Source: G963677085 sp963677085
Lineage (GTDB): Bacteria > Planctomycetota > Planctomycetia > Pirellulales > Thermoguttaceae
NCBI GenBank assembly: GCA_963677085.2
Contig: CAXXFH010000004.1
Coordinates: forward strand, 3,348,001 to 3,412,000
Length of the DNA: 64,000 bases
Reading direction: 5' to 3'
The position numbers and the translations under genes are program-made. Positions 41,964-50,146 of this stretch are shown piece by piece. Position 1 is the stretch's first letter. Every line of letters begins with the position of its first letter. The notes beneath the pieces are model-generated. The model was not told the origin of the DNA. It made no database searches and saw only the letters and a list, made by a program, of their open reading frames with translations.

Positions 41964-44306
41964 TCAACGAAGAGTGCCTGGACTTTTCGCGTCGATGGCT
42001 GAACTTTTCGTCGGTCGCAAAATGAAGTGCGTTTGGTAGAGCATCCAGCAGAATTCATTGCGAGTAAGATAGTGGCGTGGCTCAACTCGATCGCTTCCCT
42101 GCCAACAGCGGGGAGTTATCTGCCGACAATGAAGGGTCGCAAGGGCCTTGGTTGTCGGGTTGTCGGCCTGAACATCGCTCCAGGGACATTGGCGAGTTGC
42201 CTCGATGGGCGACTTGTCCATATCCTGGCCGCTGGCCTTCAGCAGCCGCACGATCCATTCGGTCGCCTCGCCACGCGACAGGGCCGCCGCAGGATAAAAC
42301 CCCCGGGTGTCTGCCCAGGCGTCAACGATTCCCGTCGCACGCAGAGAACTGACGAATTTGTGGTCGGGATGCGTGGTCGGCACGTCAGGAAATGATTCCG
42401 CTTCGGCCGCTTCATGTAAAACGTCGCGGGCAGCCGCAAATCGATAGAGCCACCGGGCCGCCTCCGATCGGGTAATCGGGTCGTGCGGTCGAGCGAAGTA
42501 CGTGGAAAAATAACCCCGCGTGGCCAGAAATTGAATTCCGGGACAGTAGCTCTCGGCCGGCAGATTGGGAAGCAACTCCAGTCGGGCCTTTTCCTGAGGC
42601 ATGTTGTGCATCAGCCAGATGGGGTCGGGACCCGGCACGTCATAGAAGAAACTGATCACCGCGCCGTCGGCCAGCAGACTTCGCTGCAACTCGTCGACCG
42701 CCAGTTTGTCGCAGTCGACCTGCTCGTGCATGGCCATGGCCGCCGCCCGCCCGGCCGCTTGTCCCAGCGACATCCACACCGGCTCCATCCGCAACACACT
42801 GAAACCCAAGTGCGTGGCCGAGACGGCGCCCGGCACGAGTAGCCCTTGTATCTCGCGTGGCAACATGATGCCCAGCGGCACCTGGGCCGGTTTCGAGATG
42901 GGACGCAGGTAGACGTGACCCTCGATGTGCGGCCAGCCGGCGGCCTGCCGCTGGACGATGTGCGAGTCGACGTGGTAGTCGGCCACGGCAATCGAGTCTT
43001 CGTGGATCGGCGCTCGCTGGCCGCCCGGCGTGAGGAACGCATCGTGAGCGGTAAACGTTTTGCGTCCGACGATGCGCCGGGCCTCGCGCACATAAAGTTG
43101 GTAGGGCAGGTGGTCGTTATCGGCGAACTCGTCGGCACAGAAGCCCCATCGCAGTGCGTCGCGGCGTAGCGACTCGGGCAATTCGGCGTCGTGTTGCACA
43201 AACCACAACAGGCCCAACGTGTAGTCGCGGTATTGCTGCAGAATGGCCGCACGGCGTTGTTCGTCGCCCTCGGGCCAATCGGTGTTGACGGCCGGCAGAT
43301 CGAGGCTTCGAACCACGGGCCGGTTGTTGGCGCAGTACTTGCCGTTGGGGATCGGGGCGAGCCGGATGATGTCGCCAAGCGTTTTCAGTTTGCCCTGTTG
43401 AGCCAACGGTATCAGCGGCGTGAACATGCGGCGATCATAGTGAGCCGGTTTTTTCACGGCCACCCGGAGATCGTCGCGATCGGTCATGGTGAGCCGGAAG
43501 TTGTAGGCTTGGATCCTCCGATCCCCGGCTCCGGTGCCGCCGGGCAGGACCTTCAGCCCGGGGTTCTTGAGAAAACCGTGGCCTGCGTAGGGTTCCCAGA
43601 ATTCTTCACGCGATTCTCGGCCCACGCGACACGGCACGCCAGCTTTTGCGGCCAAGTCGCCCTCGTAGCTGGCGTCGATGAACACCCTTGCCGTTAAATG
43701 GTGTCTTTCGCCCGACTTGCGATCGGCAACGACGAGGCCCACGACGCGGTTTTCTTGATTGATCACCTCGGCGAGCCGTTGGTTCCGGTAGACGGTCAGC
43801 TTGGGTTGTTCGCGGAGCATCGTTTCGAACACGTCTTCGGCCACGTGCGGCTCGAACCAGAGTCCGTGGTGGCAGTCGGCCACTTGCTTTGAGCCTGGGC
43901 CGTAGCGTCGGGCGTAGTGCGATTCGATCCGTTGGGTGAATTCGCGGAACAGCCCACCGTGGGCCGTCGGCAGGCGAACGTCGGTAATGCTCAGTCCGGC
44001 CGACATCATTCCGCCCACGTGAGACCCGCTCGCCACCAGCACCACGTTACAGTTGGCTCGGGCGGCGGCAATCGCGGCGGCCACGCCACACGGGGTATCG
44101 CCGAAGACCACGACCTGGGGCGACACGACCTCGGACGAAGTCGTCTCGCCAGAGTGCGGCAGGGCCGCCAACCACACCGGCGCTGCCGCACTCAGGCAGG
44201 AATCCGCTCCGGCCAGCCGCTCGGTTTTGTGGGCACCACCGCAATCTTCGCCAATAGTGGCCGAGAGTGTCAGTAGCGTGAGACCCAGGGCAAGGATTGA
44301 ATGCAT
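41964..44306 (-). CDS. Secreted FAD-dependent oxidoreductase with C-terminal SLH-like repeats
   Basis: The 780-residue protein has a signal peptide (MHSILALGLTLLTLSATIG) and an FAD fold (VVVFGDTPCGVAAAIAAARANC), with VFIDASYEGDLAA later as in the FAD_oxidored family. Its last 180 residues show three S-layer-homology-like segments. The clearest is FPDVPTTHPDHKFVSSLRAT with GIVDAW, then FYPAAALSRGEATEWIVRLL. SLH domains usually attach proteins to cell-wall polymers, so this is probably a surface-bound redox enzyme. The ATG at 44306 is preferred to a TTG at 44312. It is divergent from the GntR-type regulator. Confidence 0.83.
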   Translation of the reverse strand: MHSILALGLTLLTLSATIGEDCGGAHKTERLAGADSCLSAAAPVWLAALPHSGETTSSEVVSPQVVVFGDTPCGVAAAIAAARANCNVVLVASGSHVGGMMSAGLSITDVRLPTAHGGLFREFTQRIESHYARRYGPGSKQVADCHHGLWFEPHVAEDVFETMLREQPKLTVYRNQRLAEVINQENRVVGLVVADRKSGERHHLTARVFIDASYEGDLAAKAGVPCRVGRESREEFWEPYAGHGFLKNPGLKVLPGGTGAGDRRIQAYNFRLTMTDRDDLRVAVKKPAHYDRRMFTPLIPLAQQGKLKTLGDIIRLAPIPNGKYCANNRPVVRSLDLPAVNTDWPEGDEQRRAAILQQYRDYTLGLLWFVQHDAELPESLRRDALRWGFCADEFADNDHLPYQLYVREARRIVGRKTFTAHDAFLTPGGQRAPIHEDSIAVADYHVDSHIVQRQAAGWPHIEGHVYLRPISKPAQVPLGIMLPREIQGLLVPGAVSATHLGFSVLRMEPVWMSLGQAAGRAAAMAMHEQVDCDKLAVDELQRSLLADGAVISFFYDVPGPDPIWLMHNMPQEKARLELLPNLPAESYCPGIQFLATRGYFSTYFARPHDPITRSEAARWLYRFAAARDVLHEAAEAESFPDVPTTHPDHKFVSSLRATGIVDAWADTRGFYPAAALSRGEATEWIVRLLKASGQDMDKSPIEATRQCPWSDVQADNPTTKALATLHCRQITPRCWQGSDRVEPRHYLTRNEFCWMLYQTHFILRPTKSSAIDAKSPGTLR

Positions 44307-44441
44307 GGTCAACTCTTTGGTGGGGGGGTGAATTTTGGCTCACAAAGCAAGATCTTTCTGGCTCGCCGAGCGTCGCATTCGGAATTCGGTCGTACGGCAT
44401 CAAAAAAATCAGGCGTTTTTAGGATAGTCAACGCGGCTGTC

Positions 44442-44459
44442 TGTGATATATTACACAGC
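44442..44459. promoter_or_regulatory. Candidate operator CTGTG-N8-CACAG
   Basis: The 18-base site CTGTGATATATTACACAG has perfect 5-base arms around an AT-rich centre. It lies midway between the two divergent genes. Confidence 0.5.
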
Positions 44460-44514
44460 TACGGGGGTGTGTGTCAACGAGCGGTCCCTGTTGCGTGAAA
44501 CTGTTCTGGGGGCA

Positions 44515-44544
44515 GGGGATCGAATTCCCCGATTATGCTATAAT
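44515..44544 (+). promoter_or_regulatory. Extended -10 promoter with overlapping palindrome
   Basis: TGCTATAAT (TATAAT at 44539-44544) is a perfect extended -10. The palindrome GGGGATCGAATTCCCC at 44515-44530 covers the place of a -35 box. A protein bound there would block the polymerase. Transcription would start about 95 bases before the regulator start codon. Confidence 0.6.
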
Positions 44545-44646
44545 ATTTCGCTGGTTGTGCGGGCAATAGGGGAATCGCCTATATTTTTGCAACCAATGGA
44601 AATATCGTTTGCATTGATGGTAACTTCTGTTAAGCTGGAGAGAGCC

Positions 44647-45738
44647 ATGAGTACTACTGATGCCAAAACGCCGCGCGTTGTCCTGCTGGCCGACCAGATC
44701 CTCGACGATATCCGTGTGCGCGATCTGCAGCCCGGCGACCCCTACCTCACCGCCGCCGATACGGCGCGGATGCTCCGTGTGAGCACCGGAGCCGCGAATC
44801 GCGCCCTGCAATTGCTCGAACAGCGGCAGGTGCTCATCCGCAAGCAGTGTAAGGGAACCTTCATCGCCCGGGTCGATCCGGCCCAGGCGAACACGCCGCT
44901 GGCGCGGGTACGTTTGTTGGTGCATCAGAACTACCTGCGAACCGAAGGCATTCTGGCCGATGGCGTGATCGTGGGCATGCAACGCGAGTTGCCCGGTGCC
45001 GATGTGCAGTTCAATTTCCTCAGCGGAAACGACGACGCCGAGTCGACGCGGCGTTTGATCGCCGAGTCGTTGGCCGGCTCGCAGCCCGAGGGCTTTGTGA
45101 TGGTGCGCGCACCGCTGCCCGTCCAACGGTTGATCCACGAAAGCGGCCTGCCGGCGGTGGTGATGGGTACGCCGTATGAGTCGGTGCGCGGTTTGTCGTG
45201 GCTCGACCGCGACCATGCGGCCGACGCTCGCTTGTTAACTGAATACCTTTTGAAGCGAAAGCATCGCCGGTTGCTGGTGCTGATTCGTGACCGACATTTG
45301 CCCGGCGACCGGCTTTGGATGGATGCCCTCGCCAAAACGGCGGGCGAAGCCGGATTGTCGGCCGACGCCGTGATAACCCGGCACCTTTCGGCCGATCGTC
45401 TGGAGATCGGTGCGGCGGTGCGCACGGTCCTTGCCGAGAGTGGTCCGACGCCGGGAATTATCGCCCGAAGCGAACCGTTGGCCGAGGGGGCTATCGCCGC
45501 GGCCGAATCGCTGGGGTTACACCTTGGTCGCGATATCGACGTGATCGTTTCGTCGATCTATCGCCGTGGGGGCGAAAACCCTCCAGTTTATCCGTATGTG
45601 CGATCGCAAGTTCCGCCGGAGGAGATGGGCGAGCATATCGGCCGGTTGTTGGCCCGGCAGGCCCGAGGCCGGCAGGTGGAAGCCGCCTGCGAGATGATTC
45701 CTGTGGAACTCTGCAACGAGCAGACTAATTCCAGTTGA
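44647..45738 (+). CDS. GntR-type winged-helix regulator with LacI-like sensor domain
   Basis: The 363-residue protein has a winged helix at residues about 10-75 (LTAADTARMLRVSTGAANRALQLLEQRQVL). A sugar-binding-protein-like domain follows at about 85-350 (VRLLVHQNYLRTEGILADGV, GFVMVRAPLPVQRLIHESG), as in LacI repressors. This arrangement is typical of sugar-responsive regulators. The ATG at 44647 has GGAG eight bases upstream; the 68 codons open before it lie in the promoter region. It is 24 bases from the next gene (45763), suggesting an operon with the LamG PEP-CTERM gene, and divergent from the SLH oxidoreductase. Confidence 0.9.
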   Translation: MSTTDAKTPRVVLLADQILDDIRVRDLQPGDPYLTAADTARMLRVSTGAANRALQLLEQRQVLIRKQCKGTFIARVDPAQANTPLARVRLLVHQNYLRTEGILADGVIVGMQRELPGADVQFNFLSGNDDAESTRRLIAESLAGSQPEGFVMVRAPLPVQRLIHESGLPAVVMGTPYESVRGLSWLDRDHAADARLLTEYLLKRKHRRLLVLIRDRHLPGDRLWMDALAKTAGEAGLSADAVITRHLSADRLEIGAAVRTVLAESGPTPGIIARSEPLAEGAIAAAESLGLHLGRDIDVIVSSIYRRGGENPPVYPYVRSQVPPEEMGEHIGRLLARQARGRQVEAACEMIPVELCNEQTNSS

Positions 45739-45762
45739 TGTTTCTTGTGGAAGAATAGAACG

Positions 45763-46620
45763 ATGCGACAATCAACAACTCGCGTGGCGTTTGCAGTTCT
45801 TTTGGGGCTGTTTCTGGTTGGCTCGGCAAACGCCGAGTTGCTGATGCATGTGACGGGCGATGCCGTTGATCTCGACGGCACCAACTACGGCGACGCGGTC
45901 TACGACGTCCGGTCGGGCCTCAACGGCACCATTCAGGCGGGCACGGCCGGCGAGGCCAGCGGCATCACCAATCCCGCGGCCGTCATCGGCGAAGGCCTCG
46001 ACTTCCCCGGCAGCGACGCAAGCTATGTCGACTTCGGTGCCGATCTCAATCCGGGCAGCGACAGCCTAACGATTGCCTTCTGGTTCAACGCCGACAAGAC
46101 GAGCGGCGTGCAAATGCTGGCCGGCAAGGGCAACGGCGGCTCCGGTGATGCTGGATGGAGTTTCTTCCTCGAAAGCGGCGTGATGAACGTTCGTGGGCAT
46201 GACTCCACAGATACGACCACACGCTGGGGTCAGCGCATTTCGGGAATCGCCGCCGACACGTGGTATCACTTGGCCATGGTCATCGACCGCGAAAACGACG
46301 TTGTTCGCGGTTATCTCAACGGCAGCAACGACGGTTGGGTTACTGGTGGTGGTGCGGGCGGAATCGACACGGATCAACTGCTAGACGGCGGCGCGATTGT
46401 CAACACCAACCCGATCTACGTGGGACGGCGGATAACAACCAACGCCGCGTTTGACGGCACGATCGACGATATCCAGGTCTATACCCAGGCCTTTACGGCC
46501 GACGAGGTCAAGTTTCTCCACGACAACCCGGGCGCGGTCGTGCCCGAGCCGTCGAGCTTCGTACTGCTTACCATCGGCGCCCTCGCAGGATTGTTGGTTT
46601 GGCGACGAAGGCGGGTCTAA
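45763..46620 (+). CDS. Secreted LamG-domain PEP-CTERM protein
   Basis: The 285-residue product has a signal peptide ending SANAEL and a LamG-like jelly roll (about 60-255, LTIAFWFNADKTSGVQMLAG, WYHLAMVIDRENDVVRGYLNG). The sorting signal is VPEPSSFVLLTIGALAGLL with RRRRV. It follows the regulator by 24 bases and is probably in its transcript. Its substrate is unknown. Confidence 0.88.
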   Translation: MRQSTTRVAFAVLLGLFLVGSANAELLMHVTGDAVDLDGTNYGDAVYDVRSGLNGTIQAGTAGEASGITNPAAVIGEGLDFPGSDASYVDFGADLNPGSDSLTIAFWFNADKTSGVQMLAGKGNGGSGDAGWSFFLESGVMNVRGHDSTDTTTRWGQRISGIAADTWYHLAMVIDRENDVVRGYLNGSNDGWVTGGGAGGIDTDQLLDGGAIVNTNPIYVGRRITTNAAFDGTIDDIQVYTQAFTADEVKFLHDNPGAVVPEPSSFVLLTIGALAGLLVWRRRRV

Positions 46621-46823
46621 GGATCGGAGAACGGTAGGGCGGGCCGAGCGAAGCGAGCCCCGCCGCTGAGAATTTGGGATTGTCCGGCGGGGCTCGCTAC
46701 AAGGCTGACATTTTCAATCGCGCGGGTTGGATCGAAACCCAACCTACGCACATGTTTGCGGGTCTGGAAGAGGCAAAGGCATTGTATCGTAGTCCTAAAA
46801 CGTATGTTTGGAAAGGATGAATC

Positions 46824-47864
46824 ATGTACATTCCACGACAATGTTTGCTCCACCTCATGGGGACGATTGCCCTGACGGTCCTGTTAACATCCAGCACACA
46901 GGCCGCGCTACTCGATGGGCTGCAACTCTACAGCCCGATGGATGATGTCACGGTGAATCGGTCGGGCGTGAATCCGCCGCCGGCCTTGGAAACCAACAGT
47001 GGCAGCTACACCGTGCAAGATCTCGCCGGTACCGTTCAGAACGGTACCGCATTGCCCACCACCAACAGCGAATCGGCAACGCCAAGTGGGCAGGTCGTTT
47101 CCAGCGCGACGGGGATCGTTGGCGAGGCCCTTTCGTTCACCGCGGAAGGCACGGGCTACACGGTCACCGGCGAGCGCCGCGTGGACTACGGCAACGTGCT
47201 CAACGACGCGGGCAACGGGTACACGGTTTCGCTGTGGTTCAAGCCGGCGACGACCAGTGGGACGCAGTTCATCGCGTCGAAGGGCAACGGAGGGTCAGCA
47301 AGCAACGGCTGGTCGATTTGGCAGAGTTCCACCGGAATCGTCGTTCGCGGAAGCCACAATGGCACGGGGGATGACAGCCGAGTTGGCGCTTACCGAAGCA
47401 ACTCGATTACCACGGCGGACACCTGGTATCATGTGGCCTTGGTGATCGACCCCGACGCCGTTGTCGACGGCGATGCCAAAACGAACGATGGACGCTGGAT
47501 CGCGTATTTCAACGGCCTGGGTTCCGGAACCACGGGACAAGCCGCCGTAAACCAGGACCTCGCCAATGGTTGGAAGTCGGGTGGTGGTGCGGCGGTAACC
47601 AACACCTTCGCGACGGGCGACATCTTCGACAGTACGACCAGCATCAGGTTAGGTGCCCGCGACAGCCTCGGCGCCGAATTCAACGGCCTGATCGACGAGT
47701 TCGCCATTTGGGATCGAGCCCTCAGTGCCGACGAGATCAACGACATTTACCAAGCGGGGCTCAACGGCGACCCGCTGGCACCGGTACCCGAACCGTCGAC
47801 CGTTGTCCTTTTGGCCATCGGTGTCTTCGCTGGGCTGCTCGTCTGGCGACGGAAACGGACCTGA
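46824..47864 (+). CDS. Secreted LamG-domain PEP-CTERM protein
   Basis: The 346-residue product has a signal peptide ending near TQAAL and a LamG-like domain (YTVSLWFKPATTSGTQFIAS, TWYHVALVIDPDAV). The sorting signal is VPEPSTVVLLAIGVFAGLL with RRKRT, very like that of the preceding gene. AAGGA lies eight bases before the ATG. The two genes are related in order and domain but are not close copies. Confidence 0.88.
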   Translation: MYIPRQCLLHLMGTIALTVLLTSSTQAALLDGLQLYSPMDDVTVNRSGVNPPPALETNSGSYTVQDLAGTVQNGTALPTTNSESATPSGQVVSSATGIVGEALSFTAEGTGYTVTGERRVDYGNVLNDAGNGYTVSLWFKPATTSGTQFIASKGNGGSASNGWSIWQSSTGIVVRGSHNGTGDDSRVGAYRSNSITTADTWYHVALVIDPDAVVDGDAKTNDGRWIAYFNGLGSGTTGQAAVNQDLANGWKSGGGAAVTNTFATGDIFDSTTSIRLGARDSLGAEFNGLIDEFAIWDRALSADEINDIYQAGLNGDPLAPVPEPSTVVLLAIGVFAGLLVWRRKRT

Positions 47865-47876
47865 AATCAAAAAAAC

Positions 47877-47911
47877 GGGTAGCCCCGATAGCTCGGCTAT
47901 CGGGGCTACCC
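47877..47911. terminator. Strong hairpin after the LamG gene
   Basis: GGGTAGCCCCGATAGC pairs with GCTATCGGGGCTACCC around a loop of two or three bases. An A run precedes it on the plus strand, so on the minus strand it would be followed by seven T. A related GATAGC..GGGGCTACC segment is at 60970-61000, so it may be a repeat that also ends transcription. Confidence 0.55.
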
Positions 47912-48047
47912 ACGCTGAAATCGAAAACAAGAACGGTAGCTGCGGATTCGGGATGCTTCCGGCGGGGCTCGCTTTGCTCGACCCGCCCTACCCCACTCTA
48001 CTCTACTCGACCCATCCTGCAAGGATTTCCAGTCCGGGGGTGTTATC

Positions 48048-48986
48048 ATGAGATCAAGACATCCTCTTTCGCGCAAGGCGATGAGGGCGTTTACCCTTGT
48101 TGAGCTGTTGGTGGTCATTGCCATCATTGGCATTCTGATCGCCCTGCTGCTGCCCGCCGTACAAAGCGCCCGAGAGGCGGCGCGGCGGATGCAATGCACG
48201 AATAACCTCAAGCAACTCGCCCTGGGCCTGCACAACTATCACGAGGCGCACCGTTCGTTTGCCTCGGGTTGCCTTACAAGCAACTGCCAAGGTTGGAACG
48301 CCCTGATCTTGCCGTTCATCGAACAGAAGACGCTTTACGATCAGTTCGTGAAATACAACACGTTCGATGCGGGCTCTTACAGCGGTGGTACGAACAACGA
48401 AGGCCAGCATAAGTCGAATCTTCTGGCCTTGAATGCCGTCGAGGCGTTTTTCTGCCCGAGCAGCCAGAACCGGATGGCCGCGCATCCCTCGTCGACGCTC
48501 ACCAACCCCGACCACGAAACCTACACCTCGCACTACTACGGCATTGCGGGACCGATTGGCCAAAACCCGGTGACGGGCAACGACTACGGCCATCAACCGG
48601 GAAAAAGCTATCCCCAGTGGGACGGCATTGCGACCGATGGCGTGATGACGGCCGACCGGGGGACGAAAATCCGCGATATCACCGACGGAACGTCGAACAC
48701 CCTGATGTTGGCCGAAATGGATGGCGGTGATGGGGCGAATTGGACGCGCGGTATTGGTATCGGCAATCCTCCCGAGGGCATGTCGGCCTGCAAAAACGTG
48801 CGTTACGGAATTAATGTCGGCGGTGGCGAGTTCAATAGTATGTGTTTCAAAAGTGCCCATCCCGGCGGCGCTGTCTTCGCTCGGGCCGACGGTAGCGTGA
48901 GCTTCGTCTCTGAAAACATCGACATCACGATCTACAAGGCCGCATGCAGCCGCAACGGAGGGGAGACCGTTTCGTTGTCGGAATAA
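48048..48986 (+). CDS. DUF1559 pseudopilin-like protein
   Basis: The 312-residue protein has the prepilin segment AFTLVELLVVIAIIGILIAL; Ala rather than Gly precedes the Phe, so processing may be altered or the residue is tolerated. The C-terminal H-X9-DG is in AHPGGAVFARADGSV. It ends the regulator/LamG series, just as another DUF1559 gene ends the sigma/FecR series. Confidence 0.92.
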   Translation: MRSRHPLSRKAMRAFTLVELLVVIAIIGILIALLLPAVQSAREAARRMQCTNNLKQLALGLHNYHEAHRSFASGCLTSNCQGWNALILPFIEQKTLYDQFVKYNTFDAGSYSGGTNNEGQHKSNLLALNAVEAFFCPSSQNRMAAHPSSTLTNPDHETYTSHYYGIAGPIGQNPVTGNDYGHQPGKSYPQWDGIATDGVMTADRGTKIRDITDGTSNTLMLAEMDGGDGANWTRGIGIGNPPEGMSACKNVRYGINVGGGEFNSMCFKSAHPGGAVFARADGSVSFVSENIDITIYKAACSRNGGETVSLSE

Positions 48987-49234
48987 CCACGATTGTCCTC
49001 TTGGCGCGTGTTCGAAAACGACGTGCTTGCCGTGCCTTTTCGGAAGAGAGTGGCGGGACACAGCGGTGAGGGCGCAGTCTTCAGGACGATCGGTGCTGTG
49101 AAACCTCGGCCTGGGTTGACTACAATCCGGGATTGCTCCACAATTCGCGTTGTGCCTGTAGCCGACCCGCGGCGAGTGATTCCGCGGTCTTTCGGGGTTG
49201 TACGCAACAGATGTGCGTGGAAGCGTCGGCGAGG

Positions 49235-49280
49235 TTTCGCCCCCTCACCCCCGGCCCCTCTCCCCGGAGAGGAGAGGGGA
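49235..49280. repeat. GC-rich dispersed repeat, short copy
   Basis: CCCCTCACCCCCGGCCCCTC followed by GAGAGGAGAGGGGAGG. It is the same family as 2380-2510 and 39470-39610. It lies directly before a small membrane protein gene and may supply its ribosome-binding purines. Confidence 0.75.
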
Positions 49281-49295
49281 GGAAGAGAGCACGCC

Positions 49296-49517
49296 ATGGC
49301 TTTGCCCGACGAGAAGAACGAACGCCCGCGGATGCCGCTGCAGTTCGGCGTTCGTACCTTGCTGGCAGCCGCTGCGGGGATTGCGCTGTTGTTGGGGCTG
49401 CTGCGATGGTTCGACGTCCCCCCGGCTGCGATCGGCTTGGTGCTGGGCGTGTTGGTCGTTGCCATGTTGGGGGCGGTTGCCCTGGTGGTGGCAATCTCCC
49501 GTGTAGGGGATGAGTGA
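49296..49517 (+). CDS. Small two-helix membrane protein
   Basis: The 73-residue product starts at ATG 49296 (MALPDEKNERPRMPLQFGVR). It has two hydrophobic helices, at about 20-36 and 44-66, joined by RWFDVPPA. QFGVRTLL just before a first helix is a pattern I associate with small planctomycete membrane proteins. The frame is open far upstream, but that part is repeat sequence. Function is unknown. Confidence 0.5.
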   Translation: MALPDEKNERPRMPLQFGVRTLLAAAAGIALLLGLLRWFDVPPAAIGLVLGVLVVAMLGAVALVVAISRVGDE

Positions 49518-50146
49518 AGAGGCCGTTTTCTGTTGGCAGTTTTCAGTAGGAGGTCGAAGCCGCGAGCGGCTTCTTCGCTAACCACGGTTTACTGATAACT
49601 GGCAACGGCCTTGTCGAACAATTGCTATCCATAGGTTCAATTTGGACAGGATGAACAGGATTGACGGGATGTTTTCATGCAAGCCGGTTTATCCGGAAAA
49701 CTTCTTTCACTTCCGAACCAATTGTCGCGCGGAAACGAAGAACCATTGAGGATTCATAATCTTCGGTTCGCAAAGAGCTGACCGTTCATGCGCTGGAAGT
49801 GAGCGCCGATGTTCCAACGGTTCCTGTTGTTCTTGCGGGTGTTCGGTACGTTCCTGGCTTTCGTTGAGTCGCTTGCCGCCGAGTTGAGTCGCCAACGTGA
49901 GTCGGCTTTCGAGAAAGCCTGGAACCTGACAAACGCCACCGGTGTCTTTGCGGCACATCACGGTTGCACTTCCGCAGTCTGCTGGTTGCGGCGGTCGCAG
50001 GCAAAAGGATCGACGGGATTCAAGCGAAATCCACCCAACGATCCTCCCTTGCGTTGGTCTTCATCCTTAATATCCTGTTATCCTGTCCGATATGTTTGCC
50101 GAGGGAAAATTACTCAACAAGGTCACTGGCAACTGTTGACTTCCAG
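49518..50146. other. Gene-free stretch with inverted repeats
   Basis: A GAAGCCGCGAGCGGCTTC palindrome is at 49556-49573. GGACAGGATGAACAGG near 49647 and its inverted relative CCTGTTATCCTGTCC near 50073 bound about 450 bases, a further possible element. A 113-codon frame at 49809 has no family resemblance and I do not accept it. Confidence 0.55.
49556..49573. repeat. Palindrome GAAGCCGCGAGCGGCTTC
   Basis: The first of four copies between 49.5 and 55.5 kb; the others are at 51578-51593, 54809-54825 and 55444-55458. All lie just outside genes. Confidence 0.7.

Larger units (their letters stand above)
44307..44646. promoter_or_regulatory. Divergent control region between the SLH oxidoreductase and the GntR-type regulator
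   Basis: This 340-base region holds two palindromes and one good promoter. CTGTG-N8-CACAG lies at 44442-44459. GGGGA-N6-TCCCC lies at 44515-44530, followed by an extended -10 box. Control of both genes by the regulator is plausible but not shown. Confidence 0.6.
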
